Shown in pieces: positions 35,400-44,062 of a stretch of DNA of 48,604 nt. A model generated the notes under the pieces. That model was not told the DNA's origin. It saw nothing but the letters and a program-made list of their open reading frames with translations, and searched no databases. Where the stretch lies: assembly GCF_029891735.1 (NCBI RefSeq), contig NZ_JANQDH010000117.1, positions 1 through 48,604 of the forward strand. Reading direction: 5' to 3'. Numbering within the stretch: position 1 is the stretch's first letter; each line of letters begins with the position of its first letter. The DNA is from Chrysosporum bergii ANA360D (GTDB taxonomy: Bacteria > Cyanobacteriota > Cyanobacteriia > Cyanobacteriales > Nostocaceae). The position numbers and the translations under genes were made by a program.

Positions 35400-35815
35400 A
35401 GCCAGTTTTCTAGCAAAATATTAACAGAATATTAAAATCATAAGTTTTGTTACCAAAGATACAGTATTTTAAATCTGTTAATTTTTCAATACAATAACAG
35501 ATTTAAAAAGATGTCCCAGATAACCATAAAATCAAGTTATCTCAGGGCATTGAGCATAGGGATCACTATAAACATAAGTATTGTGTAAATATAAAATTAA
35601 GTTATATATCTAAAGAAAGATGATATTTTTAAGTTAAATTAGAGATAATGTAACAAAGGTCAAAAAATGGAAATCTCAGCAAGTCTAAAATTTTAATAAA
35701 AAAATCAATTAGCCAAGCTCAGGGCTGTTGGTTGACCTTAAGAAAATAATTTTTTTTTGCCGATTTAATTTGCCATTTTGTCCAATAAGAAATAATTACA
35801 ACCAGGGGTTAAAAA
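35400..35815. other. Structured non-coding intergenic stretch
   Basis: This 416-nt gap has no credible reading frame. It contains a perfect 14-bp inverted repeat (TTTTAAATCTGTTA at 35467-35480 with TAACAGATTTAAAA at 35495-35508) and a second one (AGATAAC at 35518-35524 with GTTATCT at 35536-35542). The first may terminate uvrC transcription. The right part is strongly AT-rich and should hold the promoter of the small zinc ribbon gene. Confidence 0.5.
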
Positions 35816-36016
35816 ATGAATGTCATACAAAAAATTCACTGCCCAAATTGTGGCAGTGAAGCGGAGCGTCATTATATTTTTGATAGTCAAGTAACTCGGA
35901 CACAATGTCCAAGTTGCGACTACTTAATGATTAATTGCAGCTTAACTGGCAAGGTAATTGAGGCTTATGCCCCAGGTATTAATCTGAAGAAACAGTTGAG
36001 TGCTAAGGTGAATTAA
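35816..36016 (+). CDS. Small zinc ribbon protein (66 aa)
   Basis: The 66-residue protein has two CxxC knuckles, CPNCGSEAERHY at residues 9-20 and CPSCDYLM near 37-44, a typical zinc ribbon. The rest (INCSLTGKVIEAYAPGI) is a short conserved tail. Such stand-alone ribbons are common in cyanobacteria, and their targets, nucleic acid or protein, are not known. The start ATG at 35816 has AGGGG about 8 nt upstream. It converges on rlmN with a 4-nt gap. Confidence 0.72.
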   Translation: MNVIQKIHCPNCGSEAERHYIFDSQVTRTQCPSCDYLMINCSLTGKVIEAYAPGINLKKQLSAKVN

Positions 36017-36020
36017 AAAC

Positions 36021-37079
36021 CTATTGAGTAGCGCGAAGTTGTCCACAAGCGGCATCAGCTTCTAAACCACGAGAATAGCGGACACTAACGGCAATTTTTT
36101 GTTGCTTGAGGACGTTAAGAAAAGCTTGAATGCGGTCGCGGTTGGGTCGCTTGTAGTCAACTTCTTGGATGGGGTTATAGGGAATTAAATTCACATGACT
36201 TTGGAAGCCCCGGAGACATTTTGCCAGTTGCAATGCGTGTTCTGGTAAGTCGTTGCATCCAGCCAAAAGGATATATTCAAAAGAAATGCGTCTTTTAGTT
36301 ATTTCCACATATTCCCGACACTCATTTAACAAATCTTCTAGAGGATAAGGGCGGGCGCTGGGGATGAGTTGCTCTCTGAGTGCTTGGTTAGGTGCGTGTA
36401 AACTCACCGCTAAAGTAATTTGTAGATGGTGTTGGGCTAATTGACGAATGCGATCGCGAATACCAACTGTAGAAACAGTAAGCGATCGCTGTCCAATCCC
36501 AACATCTTGATTTAAACATTTCAAAGATGCTAAAACATTATCAGTATTCAACAAAGGTTCACCCATACCCATAAACACTACATGGGTCACTCGTTGCTGA
36601 AAATCTTCCTGCACAGTCAACACTTGATCCACAATTTCATGTTTTTGCAGGTTGCGGGTGTAGCCACCTTTACCAGTAGCGCAGAAATCACAGGCCATGG
36701 GACAGCCCACCTGAGTAGAAACGCAAACTGTCAGGCGTTTATCAGTGGGAATACCAACAGTTTCAATAGTTTGACCATCAGAGAGTTTTAAGAGATATTT
36801 AATCGTGCCATCAGGTGCAACAGCACGATGATGTATAGTTGAACGGCCAATGGGAACTGCTGCAACTTCAGCACGCCATTGTTTAGGAAAGACAGAAACA
36901 TCAGCCAGCGATCGCGCACCGTGATGATAAATCCAGTCGTGCAGTTGCTTACCCCTATAAGCGGGTTGTCCCTGCTGCTGTACCCACAGGGTTAACTCGG
37001 TAACGGAAGCGCCTAGGAGAGGAGAAATTAGTTCTGACTGGACTGAATCAACCTGAGAAACAAGAGGTGTAGCAGACAT
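36021..37079 (-). CDS. rlmN: Dual-specificity RNA methyltransferase RlmN
   Basis: RlmN is a radical SAM enzyme that methylates C2 of A2503 in 23S rRNA and A37 of some tRNAs. The 352-residue protein carries the cluster motif [11 protein letters not shown] (Cys126, Cys130, Cys133), [38 protein letters not shown], and the C-terminal [17 protein letters not shown] holding the second catalytic cysteine. All are intact. It is monocistronic. Confidence 0.96.
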   Translation of the reverse strand: MSATPLVSQVDSVQSELISPLLGASVTELTLWVQQQGQPAYRGKQLHDWIYHHGARSLADVSVFPKQWRAEVAAVPIGRSTIHHRAVAPDGTIKYLLKLSDGQTIETVGIPTDKRLTVCVSTQVGCPMACDFCATGKGGYTRNLQKHEIVDQVLTVQEDFQQRVTHVVFMGMGEPLLNTDNVLASLKCLNQDVGIGQRSLTVSTVGIRDRIRQLAQHHLQITLAVSLHAPNQALREQLIPSARPYPLEDLLNECREYVEITKRRISFEYILLAGCNDLPEHALQLAKCLRGFQSHVNLIPYNPIQEVDYKRPNRDRIQAFLNVLKQQKIAVSVRYSRGLEADAACGQLRATQ

Positions 37080-37146
37080 ATATATTCAAAAATAAAAAAA
37101 TCAAAAATTGATGCTAGACTTCTATGCTACAACTTTCAAATCATTT

Positions 37147-37455
37147 TCATGACTCAGAATGTGTAAATACTTCAAATTCGGCTGATTCAACAATGGGGTA
37201 GGATTTTCCCACAGTCTGGTTGAACTTTTCTTCAATTACCTGTAAATATTCTAAAGGTATGGCTTTCCACTGTTCTTTTGTTGCCCAACGAATGATAAAA
37301 ATCACTTCTGTGGGGTCTTTGGGATTAATCCACACTTCTTTTCCTAAAAATCCTGGAAATTTAGCCAGCCCTGCTGTCCAAATTTCTGCATCCTTCCGGA
37401 TGTAATTTTCTCGTTCTTCTGGAGCCACCTGAACCTTAAGTAATTCTACAACCAC
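37147..37455 (-). CDS. TIGR03792-family small protein
   Basis: A short alpha-beta protein with a dimeric alpha-beta barrel look: VELLKVQVAPEERENYIRKD, WTAGLAKFPGFLGKEVW, PTEVIFIIRWATKEQWKAIP. This matches the cyanobacterial TIGR03792 group as I know it. Its function is unknown; the fold suggests a monooxygenase-like or ligand-binding dimer. I start at the GTG at 37455 (about 102 residues), which has AGGGGGA upstream and fits family length. The longer frame to 37548 adds a Trp/Phe-rich leader unlikely to be translated. Confidence 0.68.
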   Translation of the reverse strand: MVVELLKVQVAPEERENYIRKDAEIWTAGLAKFPGFLGKEVWINPKDPTEVIFIIRWATKEQWKAIPLEYLQVIEEKFNQTVGKSYPIVESAEFEVFTHSES

Positions 37456-37595
37456 GGTCTTTAATTCCCCCTCTATGTTTACGAATTTGCCAAAATAGAG
37501 ATGTAAGCTAAAATGACCACTTTTCCAGCATAGCTTGATTACATACACTTAAGAGGCCGAGTCAGCTAGTGGAAAATCATCAAGAGGAAGGGAGT

Positions 37596-37919
37596 ATGGA
37601 TAGTAACAACTGGTTGCAACAATTAATGATGCTTGGTATTGGTACAACTTCTCTAGTAGCAGAAAAAATGCGGCAAGTCAGCGATGAGTTGGTTAAGGAT
37701 GGTAAACTTAATCCTGAGCAAGCCAAGGCGGTAATAGATGACGTTATGCAGCAATTACGGTCAGATCAGGGCAACTGGGAAGAACAAATGCAACGACAAA
37801 TGCGGAATGTTATGCAGGACTTCGGAGTGGCTCGTCAATCTGAAGTGGATGAACTACGGGGTAGAATTGACCGTTTAGAGCGTCAAGTGCGTGATTTAGA
37901 AAATAAACTTTGGCGTTAA
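37596..37919 (+). CDS. Phasin-like coiled-coil protein
   Basis: The 107-residue protein begins MDSNNWLQQLMMLGIGTTSL, a conserved opening of cyanobacterial phasin-like proteins, then has a long helix (KMRQVSDELVKDGKLNPEQA) and a C-terminal heptad coiled coil (VDELRGRIDRLERQVRDLEN). Such proteins coat polyhydroxyalkanoate granules in some bacteria, though many cyanobacterial members are annotated only by this similarity and no pha gene is nearby. The start at 37596 is fixed by GAGGAAGGGAG directly upstream; an ATG at 37569 is less likely. The FKBP gene follows 82 nt later. Confidence 0.68.
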   Translation: MDSNNWLQQLMMLGIGTTSLVAEKMRQVSDELVKDGKLNPEQAKAVIDDVMQQLRSDQGNWEEQMQRQMRNVMQDFGVARQSEVDELRGRIDRLERQVRDLENKLWR

Positions 37920-38001
37920 CAGGTCTTTTCTGATTTAAACTAAATTGTGTCCTGTTGGTAATCTGAAAAATGTTAGATTGCCTCATTAGGGAGGACTCAT
38001 T

Positions 38002-38523
38002 TTGAAATCAATTTTCCTCAGCCTGGGGTTAATGCTGATCTGTGTTGTAGTTTTGGTAATAGCACAAGTTGGCAATCAAGTCAACTCTGCTACCACCGGT
38101 AATTTTAACGAGACTACATCAGCACCCACCACTGTGACTAAAAACCAAACCTTGATTGCGAGTAATACTATGTCTGATGCCAACGTCGTCACCACCCCAT
38201 CTGGACTAAAATATATTGAACTAGAAGAGGGAACAGGGGCGACTCCTGAACCGGGACAAAGAGTTGTAGTCCACTACACAGGAACTTTAGAAGATGGTAC
38301 TAAGTTTGATAGTTCACGCGATCGCAATAGTCCCTTCGAGTTTAAAATCGGTGTCGGACAAGTGATAAAAGGTTGGGACGAAGGACTAAGCACTATGAAA
38401 GTAGGTGGTCGTCGTCAGTTAATCATTCCCTCAGAGTTAGGTTATGGCTCCCGTGGTGCTGGTGGTGTGATTCCACCCAACGCTACTTTACTCTTTGACG
38501 TTGAATTATTAGCTATCAAGTAG
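38002..38523 (+). CDS. FKBP-type peptidyl-prolyl cis-trans isomerase, exported
   Basis: The 173-residue protein has an N-terminal hydrophobic segment ([19 protein letters not shown]) as signal or anchor, a Thr/Asn-rich spacer and a single complete FKBP domain (about residues 65-173). Domain motifs are [56 protein letters not shown] and [23 protein letters not shown], which include the active-site aromatic residues. It probably assists folding in the periplasm or thylakoid lumen. The start codon is TTG at 38002, backed by GGGAGGA. A terminator follows. Confidence 0.93.
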   Translation: MKSIFLSLGLMLICVVVLVIAQVGNQVNSATTGNFNETTSAPTTVTKNQTLIASNTMSDANVVTTPSGLKYIELEEGTGATPEPGQRVVVHYTGTLEDGTKFDSSRDRNSPFEFKIGVGQVIKGWDEGLSTMKVGGRRQLIIPSELGYGSRGAGGVIPPNATLLFDVELLAIK

Positions 38524-38549
38524 GCTGTCCCTTAATTCTGATCTTGTGG

Positions 38550-38584
38550 CAATTCACCTGCCGTAAGGGCAGGTGAATTGTTTT
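38550..38584. terminator. Bidirectional terminator between FKBP and AAA genes
   Basis: A perfect 13-bp stem (CAATTCACCTGCC at 38550-38562 with GGCAGGTGAATTG at 38568-38580) with a 5-nt loop is followed by TTTT on the plus strand. It sits in the 62-nt gap between two convergent genes and so bounds the gas-vesicle region on its left. Confidence 0.85.
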
Positions 38585-38585
38585 G

Positions 38586-40415
38586 TTAAACTGTACGTTG
38601 CTGCTTTAAAATTTCATAGGAAGATTGGAAATCATCAACAGTAATCTTGATAGCAGCAGTATCCGTTTCCCCTTGAGACCTAAAACGGCGAATTGCCTCC
38701 ACAGCAGCCTGATTGCAGAGTAATACTAAATCAGCACCATTCCAGCCCTCGGTCATCTTAGCCCAATGTTCCAAGTCCACATTCAACAACGGTCTTCCCT
38801 GATTGTAAACTTGCAAAATCTGGAGCCGACTCTCTAAATTCGGTAAATCCACCTTTAATTGTAAATCTAACCGTCCCGCTCTTAACAAAGCCGGATCTAT
38901 AGCATCAGGACGATTGGTAGCCCCAATTACCAAAATATTTGACCCCGATTCTAAACCATCCAACTCAGTGAGTAATTGCCCCACAACCCGGTTACTAACT
39001 CCCGAATCACCACTATAAGTCCCTCTTGCCGGGGCTAATGTATCAAGTTCATCAATAAATATTACACAGGGGTCTGCTTGCCGTGCCTTAGCAAATAACT
39101 CCCGTACCGCCTGTTCACTAGCTCCCACCCAACGACTAAGTAAATCCGGTCCATTAATACCAATAAAGTTAGCTCTGGCTTGGGAGGCCACGGCCTTGGC
39201 TAATAATGTTTTACCAGTACCCGGTGGACCCCACAACAGTATCCCTTTAGGCGCTCTGGCTTTTGTTTGCTTGTATAGTTCTGGATATAGCAAAGCGCCT
39301 TCAACAGATTCCCGCAAGGTTTGCTTAATGGTTTCCAGCCCCCCAATATCTTCCCATTCCACATGGGGAACTTCAACCTCCATGCTGCGGAGTACTGCTG
39401 GTTTGACTTCTTTGAGAGCCTGTAAAAAATCAGCCTGTTCTACTGCAATGTTTTCTGGAATTTGCATTTCAATAGAAGGGACTTGACGACGCAAAGCCAT
39501 GTAAGCTGCTTTTTGACACACAGCTTTTAAGTCAGCCCCTACAAATCCCACGGTGCGCTCGGCAATGAAATCCAGATCAACAGTATTATCCAAGGGCATA
39601 GTCCGGGTCAGGACTTGCAAAATTTCCTTACGCCCATTACTGTCAGGAACCCTAAATTGAATTTCTCGGTCAAACCGACCCGGACGACGTAGAGCCGGAT
39701 CAAGATGATCGGGACGATTAGTAGCCGCGAGTAAAATCACTCCCTGGTTTTGAGAGAACCCGTCCATCAGGCTTAATAATTGCGCTACCAAACGCTTTTC
39801 CACTTCTCCTTCTACTGCACTCCGGTCTGGGGCTAAACTATCAATTTCATCAATAAAAATAATACAAGGAGCATTTTTGACAGCTTTTTCAAAAATGCCC
39901 CGCAGCCTTTGTTCCGCTTCACCGTAATATTTACTGATGACCTCTGGTCCCACCAGAGCAATGTAGTTAACCCCCAATTCTTCAGCTAAGGCACGCGCTG
40001 TCAGTGTTTTGCCAGTACCAGGAGGACCAACCAACAGTACGCCCCGTGTGGGTTCTAGTCCGAGTTTAGCTAAAAGGTCAGGGCGTTTTAAAGGAATAGC
40101 AATCAGTTCTTTGAGTTCTTTGAGTTCTTGACTCAATCCCCCCACATCTTTAAGACTCATTCCTGAATTAGCTTCAGGTTTTACATCTGGTTCAGATGAA
40201 CCAGGGTCAACAGGAGAAGCTGGAGTACGAATTCTGCTACTACCAACATCACTACTTCTATTGGTGGTACGGGGAATGTTCCCTGTTCTGGGAATACTAC
40301 TTAAGGAACGGGTATTAAAATGTACATCAGTTTTTACTTCTCCGTTTTCAATTTTTTCTTCTAAAGTTTTCACCAGCTCGATGAATTGCTCAAATCCCTT
40401 GAATAAATCACTCAT
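38586..40415 (-). CDS. CDC48-like double AAA ATPase at the end of the gas-vesicle cluster
   Basis: The 609-residue protein has two AAA+ modules: Walker A GPPGTGKT at 130-137 and 396-403, Walker B FIDEID near 187-192 and FIDELD near 453-458, plus sensor ATNRPDHLDPAL and ATNRPDAIDPAL with Arg-finger segments RRPGRFDR and LRAGRLD. It lacks the Cdc48 N domain; the first 85 residues are a short amphipathic helix (FKGFEQFIELVKTLEEKIEN) and a Ser/Pro/Arg-rich linker. It is likely a hexameric protein unfoldase or remodeller. It follows the ArsA-like gene by 84 nt on the same strand, so it probably belongs to the gvp transcription unit. Its exact task is inference. Confidence 0.85.
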   Translation of the reverse strand: MSDLFKGFEQFIELVKTLEEKIENGEVKTDVHFNTRSLSSIPRTGNIPRTTNRSSDVGSSRIRTPASPVDPGSSEPDVKPEANSGMSLKDVGGLSQELKELKELIAIPLKRPDLLAKLGLEPTRGVLLVGPPGTGKTLTARALAEELGVNYIALVGPEVISKYYGEAEQRLRGIFEKAVKNAPCIIFIDEIDSLAPDRSAVEGEVEKRLVAQLLSLMDGFSQNQGVILLAATNRPDHLDPALRRPGRFDREIQFRVPDSNGRKEILQVLTRTMPLDNTVDLDFIAERTVGFVGADLKAVCQKAAYMALRRQVPSIEMQIPENIAVEQADFLQALKEVKPAVLRSMEVEVPHVEWEDIGGLETIKQTLRESVEGALLYPELYKQTKARAPKGILLWGPPGTGKTLLAKAVASQARANFIGINGPDLLSRWVGASEQAVRELFAKARQADPCVIFIDELDTLAPARGTYSGDSGVSNRVVGQLLTELDGLESGSNILVIGATNRPDAIDPALLRAGRLDLQLKVDLPNLESRLQILQVYNQGRPLLNVDLEHWAKMTEGWNGADLVLLCNQAAVEAIRRFRSQGETDTAAIKITVDDFQSSYEILKQQRTV

Positions 40416-40499
40416 AACATTCCCCTAAAAATCAACTAAAAGATGAAGTGACAAAGATATATATTTTGTTAGCTACATTCAGCTTAAATTTTAACTTGA

Positions 40500-42383
40500 T
40501 TAATCAAAGTCAAATAAAAGATTTGCAGCTCCTTGAATACGGGTAAGGGGTTCCACAGACCTAGGTAAGTCAGGTAGGCGAATAATTGTTTGTTCTGGAA
40601 ATAAGCTGGTTTCAATTTCTACTCCCTGAGTATAGCGATTTTGCACCACATAACGTTGTTCAATTCCCATTTGTTTCAGGGATTCTGTTAAGCGTATATG
40701 TTCAGCTATAATCGCGCCTTGTGCCTGAATTATACCGACAAACTGAGTGTGTTTTGGGTTTTTTAATTTCTTCTGGGCTTGGACTACTTGTTGACGTAGA
40801 CCCCGCAACCGCCCAATTAAATCAACTCGACCTAAAACATTTTGATATTTTATCCATAGTTTAAATATCCAAGATAACCAATCTCCTAAAGCAGAAGGCA
40901 TTGCCAGAAATTGTAGCAGATGACCAGTGGGAGCAGTATCTAAGATAATTAAGTCCTGCTGATTACTGTCTAATAAATCCATGATAGTGATCAAGGATAG
41001 AATCTCATCAATACCTGGTAAAGCTTGAGACATAATTTGCCGCCAAGCCTCTGGAAGATAAGCAATATCTACTGTACTATTGGTTTGTGTTCCTTCACCA
41101 CTAATCATATCGGCTAATTCCCAGAGATAATCAGCACGAAACTGATCTAATATTTCATCAGAATTAATTTCCTGTCCGGTTAAATTAGCTGTTAATGATG
41201 TAGGGTTATGCCCTAATTTGTGTCCAAAAGCATCTCCCAAAGAATGAGCCGGGTCTATAGAAATTACCCTAACTTTTTGCTGAGGATGACAACTGGCTAA
41301 ACCCCAACCTAAAGCAGCAGCAACTGTTGTTTTACCAACTCCTCCTTTACCACCCACTACAATCAGTTGACATCCCTGGGCTAGAAAGTCAGTAAAGCTC
41401 GGTAAAACTCTAGTTGGCCATTGAATTTGTGGCGGGGGTGGTAGTTCTACAGTGTCAGTTGTTTGAATTTGTCCTGCTAGGTCATCTAATGCCAAAGGAC
41501 CCAATGGTTCTTTTGGCTGTTGTGGTACTACAAAAACAGGCTGACTATCGGCAATTTTTAAGAACTGATCAATTAAGTTTTGCTGTTCTGCATAACGGTC
41601 TGCATTTATATCTGGATCTGTGATGGTGCGATTGATGATAATTCCTGCATAGTTAATGTTGAGGGTTTTTAAATCTTCTAGAAATCGCTCAGTTTCTGCT
41701 AAACACATAGGTTCAGCAACTGTCACAACTAAGCAACCTGTGAATGTTTTATCTTGTAGCAGTCGTCTACCCTCTGCTAACTGAAATTTCATATCAACCA
41801 GGAACTGATCAACTTCATCGGCTTGATAGCTACCTGTAAAACTTTCTGTGATTACACGATGTTTTTGTTGGAATAACTCCAAGGAATTTAAAATTACATC
41901 AAAAAAATCTTTTAATCCCAACAAATTCAATGTGTGCCCAGAAGGAGCCATATCAAGAACTATACGATCTACGGCTTTTTCTGAAAGTAAACGTTGAATT
42001 TCTAACAATCCCATTAATTCGTTTAAGCCAGGCCAATTGAACTCCCAAACCGGTGCTAAATCTTCTCCATCTGCCAAACTACCACGCTCAATTAGTAGTT
42101 CTAAAAATTTACTATATTTAGCCCTAAATTCCACCAACAGTTTTTCAGCATCTAAAGCCCTGATACTCAAATTAGGTAAATCTGCTAGTTGTGAAGCTTC
42201 ATCTTTTACTTCTGCAAGTAATACATCTCCTAAAGAATGTGCTGGATCTGTGGAAAGTAACAAAATTTTTTCTTCTGGGAAATTTCTAGCCCAATAACGA
42301 GCAAAACTGCAAGACATGGTAGTTTTGCCCACTCCACCTTTGCCGCTAAACATAACTAAGTTTAGTGAATCGTACTGGTTCAT
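40500..42383 (-). CDS. Double-domain ArsA/Get3-like ATPase in the gas-vesicle cluster
   Basis: The protein is about 627 residues from the ATG at 42383, giving MNQYDSLNLVMFSGKGGVGK; a longer frame would overlap gvpW and is rejected. It consists of two homologous P-loop halves, each with a deviant Walker A (SGKGGVGKTT at residues 13-22; GGKGGVGKTT in the second half) and the ArsA/Get3 switch II motif (DMAPSGHTLNLLG; DTAPTGHLLQFLA). Both halves have DPAHSLGD. ArsA-fold proteins pump arsenite or chaperone tail-anchored membrane proteins; no arsB or arsR is nearby. Its place directly behind gvpW (41 nt) suggests chaperoning of hydrophobic Gvp proteins, which is inference. Confidence 0.85.
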   Translation of the reverse strand: MNQYDSLNLVMFSGKGGVGKTTMSCSFARYWARNFPEEKILLLSTDPAHSLGDVLLAEVKDEASQLADLPNLSIRALDAEKLLVEFRAKYSKFLELLIERGSLADGEDLAPVWEFNWPGLNELMGLLEIQRLLSEKAVDRIVLDMAPSGHTLNLLGLKDFFDVILNSLELFQQKHRVITESFTGSYQADEVDQFLVDMKFQLAEGRRLLQDKTFTGCLVVTVAEPMCLAETERFLEDLKTLNINYAGIIINRTITDPDINADRYAEQQNLIDQFLKIADSQPVFVVPQQPKEPLGPLALDDLAGQIQTTDTVELPPPPQIQWPTRVLPSFTDFLAQGCQLIVVGGKGGVGKTTVAAALGWGLASCHPQQKVRVISIDPAHSLGDAFGHKLGHNPTSLTANLTGQEINSDEILDQFRADYLWELADMISGEGTQTNSTVDIAYLPEAWRQIMSQALPGIDEILSLITIMDLLDSNQQDLIILDTAPTGHLLQFLAMPSALGDWLSWIFKLWIKYQNVLGRVDLIGRLRGLRQQVVQAQKKLKNPKHTQFVGIIQAQGAIIAEHIRLTESLKQMGIEQRYVVQNRYTQGVEIETSLFPEQTIIRLPDLPRSVEPLTRIQGAANLLFDFD

Positions 42384-42424
42384 AAGAGGTTTCCAAAAAT
42401 AAATTACGAAAGTTGAAATTTTTA

Positions 42425-43102
42425 TCAGATAAAGTGGTAAGGAGGAAGACAATCTCCCCAATATAAATCCCAGCGTGGACAAGCTTTTTGCCAGGCTAAA
42501 AATTGCTCTAAAATTAAATCCTTATCTTGATGATTCACCAAAATATGAATCTTGATTTCTTCTTCTTTTTCTTGAATAACAACAGGAAATTTATTTACTT
42601 TGCTGATTAAGTCAATCAAATTTTGTTTTTCTGTAGCCTGGGCAATACTAAAATTTTTTTGGTTTTGATACTGTTGCTTTTTAGCTAAAAAATAATCTTT
42701 CCCTTTGCCCTTAACTGGTAATTCTTCTGGGTTGCGAGGAATCAATTGTAAAGTAAATTCAGTTTTACCACTGATTTGTTTTAGCTGTGTGCGATATTTA
42801 TTTATGTGGTCTTCTAGATGAGTTAGCAGGCTCTCTTGAGAATGAAAACAGATTCCAAATCTTAAAGGTAAAACTGTAATCTGCTGAAAAATTTCACAAA
42901 TAACTCGATCATGACATAAAGCCATTTCGATTAATTTTTGATCATTATTTTGGAACGACTCTAGAGATATCCCTGGCTCAACAATAGCTGAAAGACCATT
43001 ACCATTAATTAGCATTACTTGACTAGCAGCACCTTGTGGTAAAATCAATGGTAAACTAGGTTTTTCTAAAAAAGCATAACTGTAAAGGTTTTCTAATTCC
43101 AT
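42425..43102 (-). CDS. gvpW: GvpL/GvpF-family gas vesicle protein (GvpW)
   Basis: A 225-residue protein of the GvpF/GvpL family, starting MELENLYSYAFLEKPSLPLI. It has the family pattern: short beta start, VEPGISLESFQNNDQKL, LCHDRVICEIFQQITVLPLRFG in the centre, and the C-terminal HILVNHQDKDLILEQFLAWQ. F/L proteins are minor assembly components that bind GvpA. The start at 43102 is set by AGGTGAGG five bases upstream. The symbol gvpW follows the Anabaena flos-aquae gene order (after gvpG and gvpV); gvpL is an alternative name. It diverges from gvpV across 117 nt. Confidence 0.82.
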   Translation of the reverse strand: MELENLYSYAFLEKPSLPLILPQGAASQVMLINGNGLSAIVEPGISLESFQNNDQKLIEMALCHDRVICEIFQQITVLPLRFGICFHSQESLLTHLEDHINKYRTQLKQISGKTEFTLQLIPRNPEELPVKGKGKDYFLAKKQQYQNQKNFSIAQATEKQNLIDLISKVNKFPVVIQEKEEEIKIHILVNHQDKDLILEQFLAWQKACPRWDLYWGDCLPPYHFI

Positions 43103-43219
43103 ATACCTCACCTAGACGACTATCCATTTTAAAAATTTATGTTTGTTAATAATTTCAAAAAAACATTTACAAGGAAAACTTAGTTAGTTATAATGCTAAA
43201 AACCATTGAGTTATTTAGT

Positions 43220-43573
43220 ATGAGAAACGTTCGTAATCGCAGCCTTATCAGACCTAAAGTAAGCACAATGCCTCGAAATAAATCTGAGGCATCAACTCAA
43301 CTAGAACTATATCAAATGGTGACAGAAAAGGAACGTATTAAACAAGAATTGTACAGAATAAAAGAACGAACCGCCCTCTTGAAACAACGTTTAGTCACTC
43401 TGAATAAACAGATAGAGGAGACGGAAAAAACAATTCATAGAATACGTCAGCAGCATGATTCAATACATACTGAAGGTAGTCAAAACCCTAAAAAAACAGG
43501 TAAGATAAACCCAAATACCGTCGTTGAGTCTGTTGAACCGCGGAACTACCATGTTCTTGAGATTGAATACTAA
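43220..43573 (+). CDS. gvpV: Gas vesicle protein GvpV-like
   Basis: A small basic coiled-coil protein starting MRNVRNRSLIRPKVSTMPRN, then LELYQMVTEKERIKQELYRI, ERTALLKQRLVTLNKQIEET. This matches GvpV of Anabaena flos-aquae as I recall it, a gas-vesicle cluster protein of unknown role. The ATG at 43220 is chosen because the family begins MRxVR; an in-frame ATG at 43193 would add nine residues, and neither has a good ribosome-binding site. It is the only cluster gene on the plus strand and is convergent with gvpG (71 nt gap) and divergent from gvpW. Confidence 0.75.
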   Translation: MRNVRNRSLIRPKVSTMPRNKSEASTQLELYQMVTEKERIKQELYRIKERTALLKQRLVTLNKQIEETEKTIHRIRQQHDSIHTEGSQNPKKTGKINPNTVVESVEPRNYHVLEIEY

Positions 43574-43644
43574 ACTGATGACATTTCCTGTCCTGCACTG
43601 TAAATTTTCTTAGCAGTGTAGGTTTCTTTTATTACTTAATTATG

Positions 43645-44034
43645 TTAGGGTAACAAGATTAAGTTTTGATTTTCCTCTTGTTCGTATTCTGTCGTGGCCT
43701 GGTATACTTCCTCTAAAGCTTCATATCCTACAACCTGCGTGGTTTCTTGCGATTCTTCCCCGAAGGCTTCCTCTTCTTGCGCCTCTGATTCCGCCTCTAA
43801 CCGGGCTTGCTCTTCCAAAGCTTGAATTCTTAAAAGGATTTCTTCTTCTTGAGCTTCATATTCTTCTTCAGTTATTTCTCCGATATCAAAGGAAAGCTGC
43901 AAAGTCAATAATTGTTTATGCAGGTTTTCCTGATCATTAAATTCTGTGTTAGCACGCTCTTCAATTTTTTTCGCAATCCATACAACTCCATCAATGGGTC
44001 CCATGATTGGTAGTAGTAAAGCTTTCATGAACAT
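43645..44034 (-). CDS. gvpG: Gas vesicle protein GvpG
   Basis: The 129-residue protein opens FMKALLLPIMGPIDGVVWIA, the GvpG signature, followed by a helical acidic region with ENLHKQLLTLQLSFDIGEIT and EEEYEAQEEEILLRIQALEE. The tail is Glu/Gln-rich and longer than the core. GvpG is an accessory protein for nucleation of the vesicle with F/L proteins in halophiles. The ATG at 44034 has AGGAG nine bases upstream. It follows gvpF by 28 nt. Confidence 0.9.
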   Translation of the reverse strand: MFMKALLLPIMGPIDGVVWIAKKIEERANTEFNDQENLHKQLLTLQLSFDIGEITEEEYEAQEEEILLRIQALEEQARLEAESEAQEEEAFGEESQETTQVVGYEALEEVYQATTEYEQEENQNLILLP

Positions 44035-44062
44035 AGTGACAACTCCTGATAGCCGTATGTAA

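Noticed and set aside
40500-42383. Arsenic resistance function for the ArsA-like gene
   Set aside because: There is no arsB, arsC or arsR nearby, no obvious arsenite-binding cysteine cluster was seen, and the gene sits in the gas-vesicle cluster.
42384-42482. N-terminal extension of the ArsA-like ATPase into gvpW
   Set aside because: The P-loop normally lies within the first 25 residues of ArsA-fold proteins, and the extension is antisense-free gvpW coding sequence in another frame.
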